Positions 33,503 to 41,634 of a DNA stretch of 64,000 bases are shown in pieces. The position numbers and the translations under genes are program-made. Every line of letters begins with the position of its first letter. The stretch's first letter is position 1. The notes under the pieces were generated by a model. The model saw only the letters and a list, made by a program, of their open reading frames with translations. It had not been told where the DNA came from and did not search any database. Source of the stretch: Streptomyces sp. NRRL F-2580 (GTDB lineage Bacteria; Actinomycetota; Actinomycetes; Streptomycetales; Streptomycetaceae); the NCBI RefSeq assembly GCF_000720115.1, contig NZ_JOIR01000031.1:47893-111892 (forward strand). The letters run 5' to 3'.

Positions 33503-34438
33503 TCAGATCGAGGGGCTCTCCAGGACGAGGCGGATCTCGGTGACCTCGTAGCCGGCGCGGTCGAAGGCGGCGGCCATCGGGACGTTGACGGTGTCCGTGG
33601 TCGCGGTGATGCGCTGCGCGCCCTCGGCCGCGTGGAAGCGGGTGATCTCGCCCAGGATCTCGTCGATCAGGCCCTGACCGCGCTGCTCCGGTACGACGCC
33701 CAGGTAGCCCACGTTGCGGTGGTACGGGGTCGCCGACGGGATGGCCATGCCCGCGAGGGTGCCGTCCGGGAGGTGGGCGAGCCGCCACCAGGAGCGCTCG
33801 CCGGGGCAGTCGAGGTAGAACTCGATGTCCTCCCGGGCGAGTTGCTCCGCCTCCATCGACTGGAGCTCGGTCTGCGTGTGCAGGTCGAGGCTGCCGGTGG
33901 ACAGCCGGACGAAGGCGTCGAGGAACTCCTCGTCGGTGCCGTCGCGGAAGGCGAGCCGCCCGGTGGGCTCCGGCGTCCCGGCGGCCGGGGTCCACTCGTA
34001 GCGCAGGCGCTCGATCTCGCGCGTCAGGCCGGTCTTGTACGCGGCCTCCCTGCGCCAGGCGATCGCCGCGGCCAGCTCCGGGTCGGCCTGCCAGCCGCGG
34101 GGCAGGGAGACGTTGTAGCCGGGCAGCAGGCCGAAGGCGGCGTGGCCGGCCTCCAGCAGCCCGGCGGCGACCGCGGCCGGGTCGGTCACGGAGGCGCTGA
34201 CCTGGAGGCAGTCGAGCGCGATGGGCTGCTCGCTGTCGGAGCGGCCCCACCACAGGGCGCGGGCCAGGATCTCGCCGTCCTCGTCCTCGGCGAACCAGAT
34301 CCACTCGGGGCGGATCTGGTCCTCGGCGAGCTCCTCGCGGATCTTCTCGGCGGTCAGGGCCGGGACCGGACCGTCCGCCGGGTAGCCGACGGCACGGTCG
34401 AGGTCTGCGGGGTCTGCGGTGGCAGCACGGAAGATCAT
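33503..34438 (-). CDS. GNAT family N-acetyltransferase
   Basis: A 311-aa protein with two GNAT-like halves. The N-terminal half (MIFRAATADPADLDRAVGYPADGP...WIWFAEDEDGEILARALWWG) lacks an obvious acetyl-CoA loop. The C-terminal half has the full site (SATPYHRNVGYLGVVPEQRGQGLIDEILGEITRF, with the Q/R-x-x-G-x-G loop), then DTVNVPMAAAFDRAGYEV. The architecture resembles mycothiol synthase-like or aminoglycoside-acetyltransferase-like tandem GNATs. The substrate is unknown. The start codon lies in an 18-bp palindrome shared with the divergent small gene at 34445. Confidence 0.85.
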   Translation of the reverse strand: MIFRAATADPADLDRAVGYPADGPVPALTAEKIREELAEDQIRPEWIWFAEDEDGEILARALWWGRSDSEQPIALDCLQVSASVTDPAAVAAGLLEAGHAAFGLLPGYNVSLPRGWQADPELAAAIAWRREAAYKTGLTREIERLRYEWTPAAGTPEPTGRLAFRDGTDEEFLDAFVRLSTGSLDLHTQTELQSMEAEQLAREDIEFYLDCPGERSWWRLAHLPDGTLAGMAIPSATPYHRNVGYLGVVPEQRGQGLIDEILGEITRFHAAEGAQRITATTDTVNVPMAAAFDRAGYEVTEIRLVLESPSI

Positions 34439-34450
34439 CCGGCGATGATC
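34433..34450. promoter_or_regulatory. Palindrome spanning two divergent start codons
   Basis: GATCATC and GATGATC (7-bp exact inverted arms, CCGGC-type spacer of 4 bp) contain the ATG of the GNAT gene on the minus strand and the ATG of the small plus-strand gene. The two start codons are 6 bp apart, so any protein bound here would block both. Confidence 0.45.
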
Positions 34451-34678
34451 ACACACCCCGCCCACCCCGACCAGGGCTTTCCCCCGAGCCGGCCCGGGCC
34501 CGCTGCCGGTCAGAGCGACCCCTGGAGGTACACCCGGGTCCGCACGACCGCGGAGGCCGCGGCCGAGAAGGTAACGGCACGCTTCTCGCTGGTCACCGAG
34601 ACCTGCTGGCGGCCGGTACCGGTGACTGCCCCCGATCCCGAGGGCTACCGGCGTCCCCCGATTCGCATACGTTACTGA
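34445..34678 (+). CDS. Possible small hypothetical protein
   Basis: A 77-codon open frame (MITHPAHPDQGFPPSRP...PDPEGYRRPPIRIRY) with genome-typical third-position G/C, especially from codon 24 on (SDPWRYTRVRTTAEAAAEKVTARF...). It occupies most of what would otherwise be a 330-bp gap and ends before the terminator of the bkd operon. The amphipathic middle (TTAEAAAEKVTARFSL) looks like a real helix. No family is recognised. It has no SD, and its ATG is only 6 bp from the divergent GNAT start, so it would have to be leaderless. Confidence 0.4.
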   Translation: MITHPAHPDQGFPPSRPGPAAGQSDPWRYTRVRTTAEAAAEKVTARFSLVTETCWRPVPVTAPDPEGYRRPPIRIRY

Positions 34679-34713
34679 GAGGCCCGCGGACGTCCGTACG
34701 GTTCCCGGGCATG

Positions 34714-34749
34714 CCGATGGCCGGCCTCCGTGAGGAGGCCGGCCATCGG
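34714..34749 (-). terminator. Terminator of first bkd operon
   Basis: A perfect 16-bp stem (arms 34714-34729 and 34734-34749) with a GTGA tetraloop. It begins 21 bp past the stop of the E2 gene and is also positioned to stop the convergent small gene. Confidence 0.88.
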
Positions 34750-34769
34750 GTGGGGCGTGGTGCGGGGTG

Positions 34770-36209
34770 TTACGACCAGGTGATCAGGCGGCGGGGGTGT
34801 TCCAGGACCGCCGCGATGTCGGCCAGGAAGCGGGAGCCGAGTTCGCCGTCGATGAGACGGTGGTCGAACGACAGCGCCAGGGTGGTGACCTGACGCGGCT
34901 TCACCTTGCCCTTGTGGACCCACGGCTGGAGCTTGATCGCGCCGACCGCGAGGATCGCGGACTCGCCCGGGTTCAGGATGGGCGTACCGGTGTCGACGCC
35001 GAAGACGCCGACGTTGGTGATGGTGAGGGTGCCGTTCTGCATGTCGGCCGGGGAGGTCTTGCCGTCGCGGGCCGTGGCGACCAGCTCGGACAGGGCCGTC
35101 GACAGCTCGCCGAGCGTCTTGGCGTGGGCGTCCTTGATGTTCGGGACGATCAGCCCGCGGGGGGTGGCCGCCGCGATGCCCAGGTTCACGTAGTGCTTGA
35201 GCACGATCTCCTGGGCCGCCTCGTCCCAGGACGCGTTGACGTCCGGGTTGCGGCGGACGGCCACCAGGACGGCCTTCGCGATGAGGAGCAGCGGGTTGAT
35301 GCGCAGCCCCGCGAGGTCCGGGTCGTCCTTGAGCTCCTGCACCAGCTTCATCGTGCGCGTCACGTCGAGCGTGATGAACTCGGTGACGTGCGGCGCCGTG
35401 AAGGCCGAGCCGACCATGGCCTGGGCGGTGACCTTGCGGACGCCCTTGACCGGGATGCGGGTCTCGCGCGCCGACGCCGGCACCTCGGCCGCCTGGACGG
35501 CCGGAGCCGCCACGGGGGCCGCGGCCGGGGACGCGGCGGGCACGGCCTGCGGGGCGATCGCCGCGGCGGCCGCCGCGTGGACGTCCTCCCGGGTCACGAC
35601 CCCGCCGTCGCCGGTGGGGACCACCGAGGCCAGGTCGATGCCGAGGTCCTTGGCGAGCTTGCGCACCGGCGGCTTGGCCAGCGGCCGCTCGCCGCTCGGC
35701 TGCGCCGGGACCGCGGGGAGCACCGGAGCCGCCGCGGGCGCCGCCGGAGCGGCCGCCGGGGCGGTGCCGTTCTGCGCGGGTGCCCCCGCGGCCGCCTTGC
35801 GCGGGCGGCGCTTGGTGGAGGCGGTGGAGACCCCGTAGCCGACCAGGACGGGCTGGCGGGCCGCGGCGGCCGGCTCCTCCGCCTCGACGGCGACGGCCGG
35901 GGCGGCGGGCGCGGCAGCGGCTGCGGCCGGGGCCGCCTCCTGCGCCGGCGCCCCGGCACCGGCGCCGGCCTCCGTCTGCACCGAGATGATGACCTGGCCG
36001 ACGTCGACCGTGGTGCCCTCCTCGAAGAGGAGCGCGTGCACGACGCCGTCGAACGGGATCGGCAGTTCCACGGCGGCCTTGGCCGTCTCGACCTCGCAGA
36101 CGACCTGACCGTCGGTGACGGTGTCACCCGGCTGGACGTACCACTTGAGGATCTCGGCCTCGGTGAGGCCCTCGCCCACGTCGGGCATCTTGAATTCGCG
36201 GATCGTCAT
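34770..36209 (-). CDS. bkdH: Dihydrolipoamide acyltransferase (E2) of branched-chain keto acid dehydrogenase
   Basis: A 479-aa E2 core protein. It has a lipoyl domain at about 1-78 with the lipoylated Lys in VETAKAAVELP, then Ala/Pro-rich linkers and a peripheral-subunit-binding domain (RKLAKDLGIDLASVVPTGDGGVVTREDV). A catalytic domain follows, ending with the active-site motif SFDHRLIDGELGSRF. It transfers the branched acyl group from E1 to CoA. It is the last gene of an E1alpha-E1beta-E2 operon, 12 bp after E1beta. No E3 (lpd) gene is in the operon, so E3 is supplied from elsewhere. The name follows the S. avermitilis bkdFGH naming, chosen because E1alpha is ~402 and E1beta 326 residues; that match is from memory. 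Confidence 0.93.
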   Translation of the reverse strand: MTIREFKMPDVGEGLTEAEILKWYVQPGDTVTDGQVVCEVETAKAAVELPIPFDGVVHALLFEEGTTVDVGQVIISVQTEAGAGAGAPAQEAAPAAAAAAPAAPAVAVEAEEPAAAARQPVLVGYGVSTASTKRRPRKAAAGAPAQNGTAPAAAPAAPAAAPVLPAVPAQPSGERPLAKPPVRKLAKDLGIDLASVVPTGDGGVVTREDVHAAAAAAIAPQAVPAASPAAAPVAAPAVQAAEVPASARETRIPVKGVRKVTAQAMVGSAFTAPHVTEFITLDVTRTMKLVQELKDDPDLAGLRINPLLLIAKAVLVAVRRNPDVNASWDEAAQEIVLKHYVNLGIAAATPRGLIVPNIKDAHAKTLGELSTALSELVATARDGKTSPADMQNGTLTITNVGVFGVDTGTPILNPGESAILAVGAIKLQPWVHKGKVKPRQVTTLALSFDHRLIDGELGSRFLADIAAVLEHPRRLITWS

Positions 36210-36221
36210 GAACGTGGCTCC

Positions 36222-37202
36222 TCAGTACGCCAGCGAGCGGTCGACGGCGTCGAGCACCCGGTCCAGGCCCGGCAGGTACTCGTCCTCCAGGCGGGCCGGC
36301 GGGTACGGGGCGTGGAACCCGCCCACGCGCAGCACCGGCGCCTCCAGGTGGTAGAAGCACCGCTCCGTGATGCGAGCGGCGATCTCGGAGCCCATGCCCA
36401 GGAACACCGGCGCCTCGTGCACGACGACCAGCCGGCGGGTCTTCTCGACCGAGGTCTGCAGACCGTCGAAGTCGACCGGGGACATCGAGCGCAGGTCGAC
36501 GACCTCCACCGACTTGCCCTCCTCGGCGGCCGCGGCCGCCGCCTCCAGGCAGACCTTCACCATCGGGCCGTAGGCGGCCAGGGTGATGTCCGAGCCCTCG
36601 CGGGCCACGCGCGCCTTGTGCAGCTCACCGGGGATGGCGTCGACGTCGACCTCGCCCTTGTCCCAGTAGCGGCGCTTCGGCTCGAAGAAGATCACCGGGT
36701 CGTCGCTGAGGATCGCCTGCTGGAGCATCCAGTAGGCGTCGCCCGCGTTCGACGGGGAGACCACCTTGAGGCCCGGGACGTGCGCGAAGAGCGCCTCCGG
36801 GGACTCGCTGTGGTGCTCGACCGCGCCGATGCCGCCCGCGTACGGGATGCGGATGACGACCGGCATCTTGATCTTGCCCAGGGCCCGCGCGTGCATCTTC
36901 GCGAGCTGCGTGACGATCTGGTCGTACGCGGGGAAGACGAAACCGTCGAACTGGATCTCCACGACCGGCCGGTACCCGCGCAGGGCCAGGCCGATCGCGG
37001 TGCCGACGATGCCCGACTCGGCGAGCGGGGTGTCGATGACCCGCTCCTCGCCGAAGTCCTTCTGCAGGCCGTCGGTGATCCGGAAGACACCGCCCAGCTT
37101 GCCGACGTCCTCACCCATGATCAGGACCTTCGGGTCCTGCTCCAGGGCCTTGCGCAGCGACTCGTTGAGCGCCTTCGCGATCGACATCTTCTCGACAGCC
37201 AT
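36222..37202 (-). CDS. bkdG: Branched-chain keto acid dehydrogenase E1 beta
   Basis: A 326-aa E1 beta subunit. It begins MSIAKALNESLRKALEQDPKVLIMGEDVG after a four-residue lead, and carries GGVFRITDGLQKDFG, DTPLAESGIVGTAIGLALRGYRP, IPYAGGIGAVEHHSESPEA and the C-terminal VVVHEAPVFLGMGSEIAARI. Together with E1 alpha it decarboxylates 2-keto acids of Val, Leu and Ile using ThDP and acylates the E2 lipoyl group. Its ATG overlaps the E1 alpha stop by one base (TGATG), giving translational coupling and equal subunit amounts. At protein level it is a clear paralogue of the second cluster's E1 beta at 55-56 kb. Confidence 0.94.
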   Translation of the reverse strand: MAVEKMSIAKALNESLRKALEQDPKVLIMGEDVGKLGGVFRITDGLQKDFGEERVIDTPLAESGIVGTAIGLALRGYRPVVEIQFDGFVFPAYDQIVTQLAKMHARALGKIKMPVVIRIPYAGGIGAVEHHSESPEALFAHVPGLKVVSPSNAGDAYWMLQQAILSDDPVIFFEPKRRYWDKGEVDVDAIPGELHKARVAREGSDITLAAYGPMVKVCLEAAAAAAEEGKSVEVVDLRSMSPVDFDGLQTSVEKTRRLVVVHEAPVFLGMGSEIAARITERCFYHLEAPVLRVGGFHAPYPPARLEDEYLPGLDRVLDAVDRSLAY

Positions 37203-38410
37203 CAGTGACCCTCCTCGGCCGACTCGAAGGACGCGAGGTAGGCGGCGAACTGCGCGCGCTCCTCGTCGACGAGCGCGTGCCCGTCCGCGTAGACGTTCTC
37301 GAAGATCGCCATGGTGTCCGGGTCGGGCATGGAGCGCACGGCCTCGCGCACGCGCTTGCCCATGGCCTCGCTCTCGGCCTCCAGCTCGGCGAAGAACGCC
37401 TCGTCGGCGCCGCCCGTGGCCAGCAGGTGCGCCTTCAGGCGCAGGATCGGGTCCTTGGACTCCCAGGCCGCCGTCTCCTCGTCCCGCCGGTACTTCGTCG
37501 GGTCGTCGGAGGTGGTGTGCGCGCCCATCCGGTACGTGAACGCCTCGACCAGGGTCGGGCCCTCGCCGCGGCGCGCCCGGTCCAGGGCCCAGCGGGTCAC
37601 GGCCAGGCAGGCCAGCACGTCGTTGCCGTCGACGCGGATGCCCGGGAAGCCGAAGCCCTGCGCGCGCTGGTAGAGCGGCACGCGCATCTGGCGCTCGGTC
37701 GGCTCGGAGATCGCCCACTGGTTGTTCTGGCAGAAGAACACCACGGGGGAGTTGTAGACGGCGGAGAAGTTGAAGGCCTCCATCACGTCGCCCTGGCTGG
37801 ACGCGCCGTCGCCGAAGTAGGCGATGACGGCCGCGTCCGCGCCGTCCTTGGCCACGCCCATCGCGTAACCGGTCGCGTGGAGCGTCTGCGAGCCGATGAC
37901 GATCGTGTAGAGGTGGAAGTTGTTGGTGTTCGGGTCCCAGCCGCCGTGGTTCACGCCGCGGAACATGCCGAGCAGGTTGGTCGGGTCGACCCCGCGGCAC
38001 CAGGCCACGCCGTGCTCGCGGTACGTCGGGAAGACGTAGTCCTCGTCGTTCAGCGCCCGGCCGGAGCCGATCTGCGCGGCCTCCTGGCCGAGGAGCGAGG
38101 CCCACAGGCCCAGCTCGCCCTGACGCTGCAGGGCGGTCGCCTCACCGTCGAACCGACGGGTCATGACCATGTCGCGGTACAGCCCGCGCAGGTCCTCGGT
38201 GGTGATGTCGGCGACGAAGGGGGCGAACTCGGCGTTCTCCGCGTTGTCGACGCGGTCCCCTTCGGGCGTCAGCAGCTGTACGAGCTGAGGTACGACATCC
38301 TGCGTCTGCGCGGTGGCAGCGGCGGGCTTGGCGGCGCTTGCCGCGCCTGCCGCCCGCTTGGTGCCGCTGCTGCGTCGCGGCTTGCGCGCGGCAGTGCTCT
38401 CCACGGTCAC
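37202..38410 (-). CDS. bkdF: Branched-chain keto acid dehydrogenase E1 alpha
   Basis: A 402-aa ThDP-dependent E1 alpha. The ThDP motif runs GDGASSQGDVMEAFNFSAVY to FFCQNNQW. Phosphorylation-loop-like sequence YRMGAHTTSDDPTKYR follows, as in other E1 alpha chains. The first ~45 residues are a basic, Ala-rich extension (RKPRRSSGTKRAAGAASAAK) absent from the second cluster's E1 alpha, reminiscent of a disordered tether. GGAGGA precedes the GTG start. It is the first gene of the operon; the 326-bp gap upstream, shared with the response regulator gene, must contain its promoter. Confidence 0.94.
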   Translation of the reverse strand: MTVESTAARKPRRSSGTKRAAGAASAAKPAAATAQTQDVVPQLVQLLTPEGDRVDNAENAEFAPFVADITTEDLRGLYRDMVMTRRFDGEATALQRQGELGLWASLLGQEAAQIGSGRALNDEDYVFPTYREHGVAWCRGVDPTNLLGMFRGVNHGGWDPNTNNFHLYTIVIGSQTLHATGYAMGVAKDGADAAVIAYFGDGASSQGDVMEAFNFSAVYNSPVVFFCQNNQWAISEPTERQMRVPLYQRAQGFGFPGIRVDGNDVLACLAVTRWALDRARRGEGPTLVEAFTYRMGAHTTSDDPTKYRRDEETAAWESKDPILRLKAHLLATGGADEAFFAELEAESEAMGKRVREAVRSMPDPDTMAIFENVYADGHALVDEERAQFAAYLASFESAEEGH

Positions 38411-38607
38411 GTGTGCTCCTCCGTCGGTCCGGCACCCGGGTTCTCCGGGGTCCAGTGCGGCTCACCTGCATCCGTGACGAGCGCACGGGGTGTGTGCGCG
38501 TCGCGTTCGGGATTCAGGCGTGACAGGTGCCCCGGCGAGTGCCCTGCGCAATGCACGTTACCCAGTGCGCCGCATAACTGCGAAACCCCGTTTGACCTGC
38601 GTTTTTG

Positions 38608-38628
38608 CTTGGATTTCCAAGTAAATCC
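38608..38628. promoter_or_regulatory. Overlapping AT-rich palindromes between bkdF and response regulator
   Basis: CTTGG-ATTT-CCAAG (38608-38621) overlaps GGATTT-CCAAGT-AAATCC (38611-38628); both are exact inverted repeats in a stretch far richer in A+T than the genome. It lies in the 326-bp divergent gap (38411-38736), which has no other visible gene. It is a good candidate operator for one or both genes; the binding protein is unknown. Confidence 0.55.
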
Positions 38629-38736
38629 GCGGCAGCGGGAACAACCACTGGTCACAGCCTTGCAGGGGCCGGGAACAACGGCACGTTATCCCGGGTAACT
38701 CCGGCAGGGAAGGGGTGAGCGTGTGAAACTGACTTC

Positions 38737-39396
38737 GTGCCCGAAGACGGAAAAATCAAGGTATTCCTCCTGGACGACCACGAAGTGGTACGTCGGGGCG
38801 TCCACGAGCTCTTGTCGGTCGAACAGGACATCGAGATCGTCGGTGAGGCGGGTACGGCCGCGGACGCTCTGGTCCGCATTCCCGCCACCCGCCCCGACGT
38901 GGCCGTCCTCGACGTCCGGCTGCCCGACGGCAGCGGTGTGGAGGTGTGCCGCGAGGTGCGCTCCCAGAACGAGGACGTCAAGTGCCTGATGCTGACCTCC
39001 TTCGCGGACGACGAGGCGCTGTTCGACGCGATCATGGCCGGCGCCTCGGGCTACGTACTCAAGGCGATCCGCGGAAATGAGCTGCTCAGCGCGGTGCGCG
39101 ACGTGGCCGCCGGCAAGTCCCTGCTGGACCCGGTCGCCACCGCCCGGGTGCTGGAGCGGCTGCGCGACGGCAAGAACGGCAAGCGCGACGACCGGCTCTC
39201 CCACCTCACCGAGCAGGAGCGCAAGATCCTCGACCTGATCGGCGAGGGCCTGACCAACCGCGTCATCGGCGAGCGGCTGCACCTGGCCGAGAAGACGATC
39301 AAGAACTACGTCTCCAGCCTGCTCTCGAAGCTGGGCATGGAGCGCCGCTCCCAGGCCGCCGCCTACGTGGCCCGCCTGCAGGCCGAGAAGCGCTAG
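38737..39396 (+). CDS. NarL/FixJ (DosR-like) response regulator, orphan
   Basis: A 219-aa two-domain regulator. The receiver has the acidic pocket (VFLLDDHE), phospho-acceptor Asp (VAVLDVRLPDGSG), LMLTSFADD and the conserved Lys (GYVLKAI). The C-terminal LuxR-type HTH reads LTEQERKILDLIGEGLTNRVIGERLHLAEKTIKNYVSSLLSKLGMERRSQAAAYVARL, close to DosR/DevR. No histidine kinase gene is adjacent, so it is an orphan. From memory, an orphan regulator at the same place in S. coelicolor (SCO3818) affects antibiotic production and can be contacted by a non-cognate kinase. The GTG start at 38737 has no strong SD. Confidence 0.92.
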   Translation: MPEDGKIKVFLLDDHEVVRRGVHELLSVEQDIEIVGEAGTAADALVRIPATRPDVAVLDVRLPDGSGVEVCREVRSQNEDVKCLMLTSFADDEALFDAIMAGASGYVLKAIRGNELLSAVRDVAAGKSLLDPVATARVLERLRDGKNGKRDDRLSHLTEQERKILDLIGEGLTNRVIGERLHLAEKTIKNYVSSLLSKLGMERRSQAAAYVARLQAEKR

Positions 39397-39507
39397 GCGG
39401 AGAAGCGCTGGGCGGCCCGTCGCCGGGTGGCTCCCCGGCGCGCGCGGTGGCATTCGGGACCAACGTCCCCGGTCATCGGGGCGGGCTCCTTCTTCAATTG
39501 CTCGGAC

Positions 39508-39696
39508 CCCCGACTCTGGTCGGTGCAGTTCACCGGAACGGCGCAGCTCGTCGAGCCGACCACCGCAGAACTGGAACTATTCGGTCCGGGTCCACATTTC
39601 GTGGACGGCGCGGTCTTCGACCCCGTCCACCTGCGGATCGAACCCCAGTTCATCACCGTGCACTCACTCGCCGGGAATCCCGAACGGCAGTACTAA
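39508..39696 (+). pseudogene. Remnant of a PPOX (pyridoxamine oxidase-like) gene
   Basis: The open frame ending at 39696 encodes LWSVQFTGTAQLVEPTTAELELFGPGPHFVDGAVFDPVHLRIEPQFITVHSLAG, which looks like the C-terminal half of a PPOX split-barrel flavoprotein. The N-terminal half, including the FMN-phosphate site, is absent, and upstream codons lose family similarity. Third-position G/C is lower than in intact genes. I judge it a truncated pseudogene. The rest of the 415-bp gap (39397-39811) holds only a terminator. Confidence 0.55.
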
Positions 39697-39737
39697 CACG
39701 CCCTCTGATCGCCTCTGACCTGCGCGTACGCGGAAAG

Positions 39738-39779
39738 GGGAACGGGCCCGGCGGAATTGCTTCCGCCCGGCCCGTTCCC
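39738..39779. terminator. Terminator between PPOX remnant and kinase gene
   Basis: A 19-bp stem with a single mismatch (arms 39738-39756 and 39761-39779) and a TTGC loop. It is placed to terminate both the plus-strand response-regulator/remnant transcript and the minus-strand kinase transcript. Confidence 0.85.
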
Positions 39780-39811
39780 GTACTCCCGTACCGTCCGTCA
39801 GCCTTAGTCCG

Positions 39812-41404
39812 TCACTCCTCGAACAGGCCGCTGCCGGGGCCGCCCGTCTCGGTGGGCTTCGTCGGCGGCGTCGTCGCGGGCTTGGTCGGCGCGGTCGTCG
39901 AGGGCTTCGTCGTCGCCGTGTTGGACGGCGAGGTCGAACCGGTCGGCGAGTGCGAGGCGGTCGGCGAGTTCGACGGGCTGAAGCTCTGCGTCCGGCTGCG
40001 GCTCGGCAGGGGCTGGTTGTCGTTGTTCGACGGAGCGGTGTCCGTGACCTGGTGCGAAGGCTGGGCGTCCGGAGACTTGGACGCGCTCGGCGCGGCGCTG
40101 GAGCTCGGCTTGTTGCCGGGCGTCTGCTTCTCTTCGCCCTTGCTGCCCACGCTGTTGACCGCGAAGGCCACGCCGCCCGCGATCGCGACGATCGCGAGCA
40201 CCGCGAACAGCCACATCTTCCAGCGGCTGCCGTTGCCGCCGCGGTCGTCATAGCCTTCGTAGCCGCCGCCGTTGCCGCCGGGACCGCGGCCGCCGGGGAA
40301 CGCCGAGCCGTCGTCCGGGTTGAGCGGCGCCACCATCGGCTGCTGGAACTGCGAGGTCGAGGAGTGCGCGGGGTGCTGCCGCTGCCCGCCGGTCCCGGCC
40401 GCGGGCATGACCGTGGTGGCGTTCCCGCCGCCCCGGCCGTGCGGCAGGGCCATGGTGACCGGACCGGTGTTCCAGGTGCCGGTGTTCGCCCCCTGGTCGT
40501 GCAGCATCTGCAGCGCGTACTGGACCAGTCCGCGCATCTCCTCGGCGCTCTGGAACCGGTCGTCCGGGTCCTTGGCGAGGGAGCGCATGACGAGCCCGTC
40601 GAGCTCCTGCGGGATGTGGTGGCCCTCCGGCAGCTGCGAGGGCGGCACGGGCGCGTCCTGGACGTGCTGGTAGACCACCGACAGCGGGGTCTCGCCGGTG
40701 AACGGGGGCCGCAGCGCGAGGAGTTCGTAGAGCAGACAGCCTGTCGCGTACAGGTCGGAGCGGTGGTCCACGGCCTTGCCGAGGGCCTGCTCGGGCGACA
40801 GGTACTGCGGGGTGCCCATGACCATGCCGGTCTGGGTCATCGTCGACTGGACGCCGTGCAGGGCGCGGGCGATGCCGAAGTCCATCACCTTCACCGCGCC
40901 GGTCTCGGTGATGATGACGTTCGCCGGCTTGATGTCGCGGTGCACGATGCCGTGCTGGTGCGAGTACGCGAGGGCTTCGAGCACGCCCGAGGTGATGATG
41001 AGCGCCTGCTCGGGGCCCGGCGCCTCGGCGCTGACCAGCAGGTCGCGGATGGTGCGGCCCTCGACCAGCTCCATCACGATGTAGGGGACTGTGTTCGGGC
41101 CGACCCGGTCCTCGCCCGAGTCGTACACGGCGACGACGGCGTGATGGTTCAGCCCGGCGACGGACTGCGCCTCGCGGGTGAAGCGGGCCTTGGACACCGG
41201 GTCCTCGGCCAGGTCGGCGCGCAGCAGCTTCACGGCGACGGTGCGGCCCAGCCGTACGTCCTCGGCCGCGAAGACCTCGGCCATGCCGCCCCGGCCCAGC
41301 CGGTGCGTCAGCCGGTAACGGCCGTCTCCCACCAGGCCGCCGGCGCCCCAGTGCTCAGGACCATCGGTCATCCCGGCGCCGTTTCCCTCGGGTTCGGGTG
41401 CCAT
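39812..41404 (-). CDS. Membrane Ser/Thr protein kinase without PASTA domains
   Basis: A 530-aa Hanks-type kinase. The kinase domain (about 28-300) has the glycine loop LGRGGMAEVF, Lys in VAVKLLR, catalytic loop HRDIKPANV, DFGIA, activation loop STMTQTGMVMGTPQYLSPEQ and ends near RFQSAEEM. A Gly/Asn/Gln-rich linker leads to a membrane helix (MWLFAVLAIVAIAGGVAFAV). The extracytoplasmic tail of about 100 residues is Ser/Thr/Pro-rich (NTATTKPSTTAPTKPATTPP) and has no PASTA or other sensor domain. It is divergent from a second kinase with an almost identical activation segment. GAGG precedes the ATG at 41404. Confidence 0.94.
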   Translation of the reverse strand: MAPEPEGNGAGMTDGPEHWGAGGLVGDGRYRLTHRLGRGGMAEVFAAEDVRLGRTVAVKLLRADLAEDPVSKARFTREAQSVAGLNHHAVVAVYDSGEDRVGPNTVPYIVMELVEGRTIRDLLVSAEAPGPEQALIITSGVLEALAYSHQHGIVHRDIKPANVIITETGAVKVMDFGIARALHGVQSTMTQTGMVMGTPQYLSPEQALGKAVDHRSDLYATGCLLYELLALRPPFTGETPLSVVYQHVQDAPVPPSQLPEGHHIPQELDGLVMRSLAKDPDDRFQSAEEMRGLVQYALQMLHDQGANTGTWNTGPVTMALPHGRGGGNATTVMPAAGTGGQRQHPAHSSTSQFQQPMVAPLNPDDGSAFPGGRGPGGNGGGYEGYDDRGGNGSRWKMWLFAVLAIVAIAGGVAFAVNSVGSKGEEKQTPGNKPSSSAAPSASKSPDAQPSHQVTDTAPSNNDNQPLPSRSRTQSFSPSNSPTASHSPTGSTSPSNTATTKPSTTAPTKPATTPPTKPTETGGPGSGLFEE

Positions 41405-41547
41405 CAGTCCTCGCCGTCGTCTCTCTCGGCCGCCGCTCAGCGGTAGTCCTCTTCTTTGGTGTTCCGACGAACGCTACAGCCTCGGAACCGGTCACCGTTC
41501 GGACAAGACCACCCTGTGCCCATGTGGTCACGGAACGGGCACCTGGC

Positions 41548-41575
41548 TTGACGTGTGCTTGCCCTCGGGCAGACT
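41548..41575 (+). promoter_or_regulatory. Putative promoter of PASTA kinase gene
   Basis: TTGACG and CAGACT are separated by 16 bp, resembling -35 and -10 elements of the principal sigma factor. They lie about 60 bp upstream of the kinase start within the 230-bp gap between divergent kinase genes. Confidence 0.4.
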
Positions 41576-41634
41576 GGGCGCCATATGCGCCCGGCCAGAG
41601 GCGTGGGGACACATCCCGAGGGGAAGCAACAGTC

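Noticed and set aside
36222..38105. Apparent 627-aa extension of E1 beta
   Set aside because: The upstream part is a shadow frame of E1 alpha; conserved E1 beta sequence begins at 37202 with a TGATG overlap.
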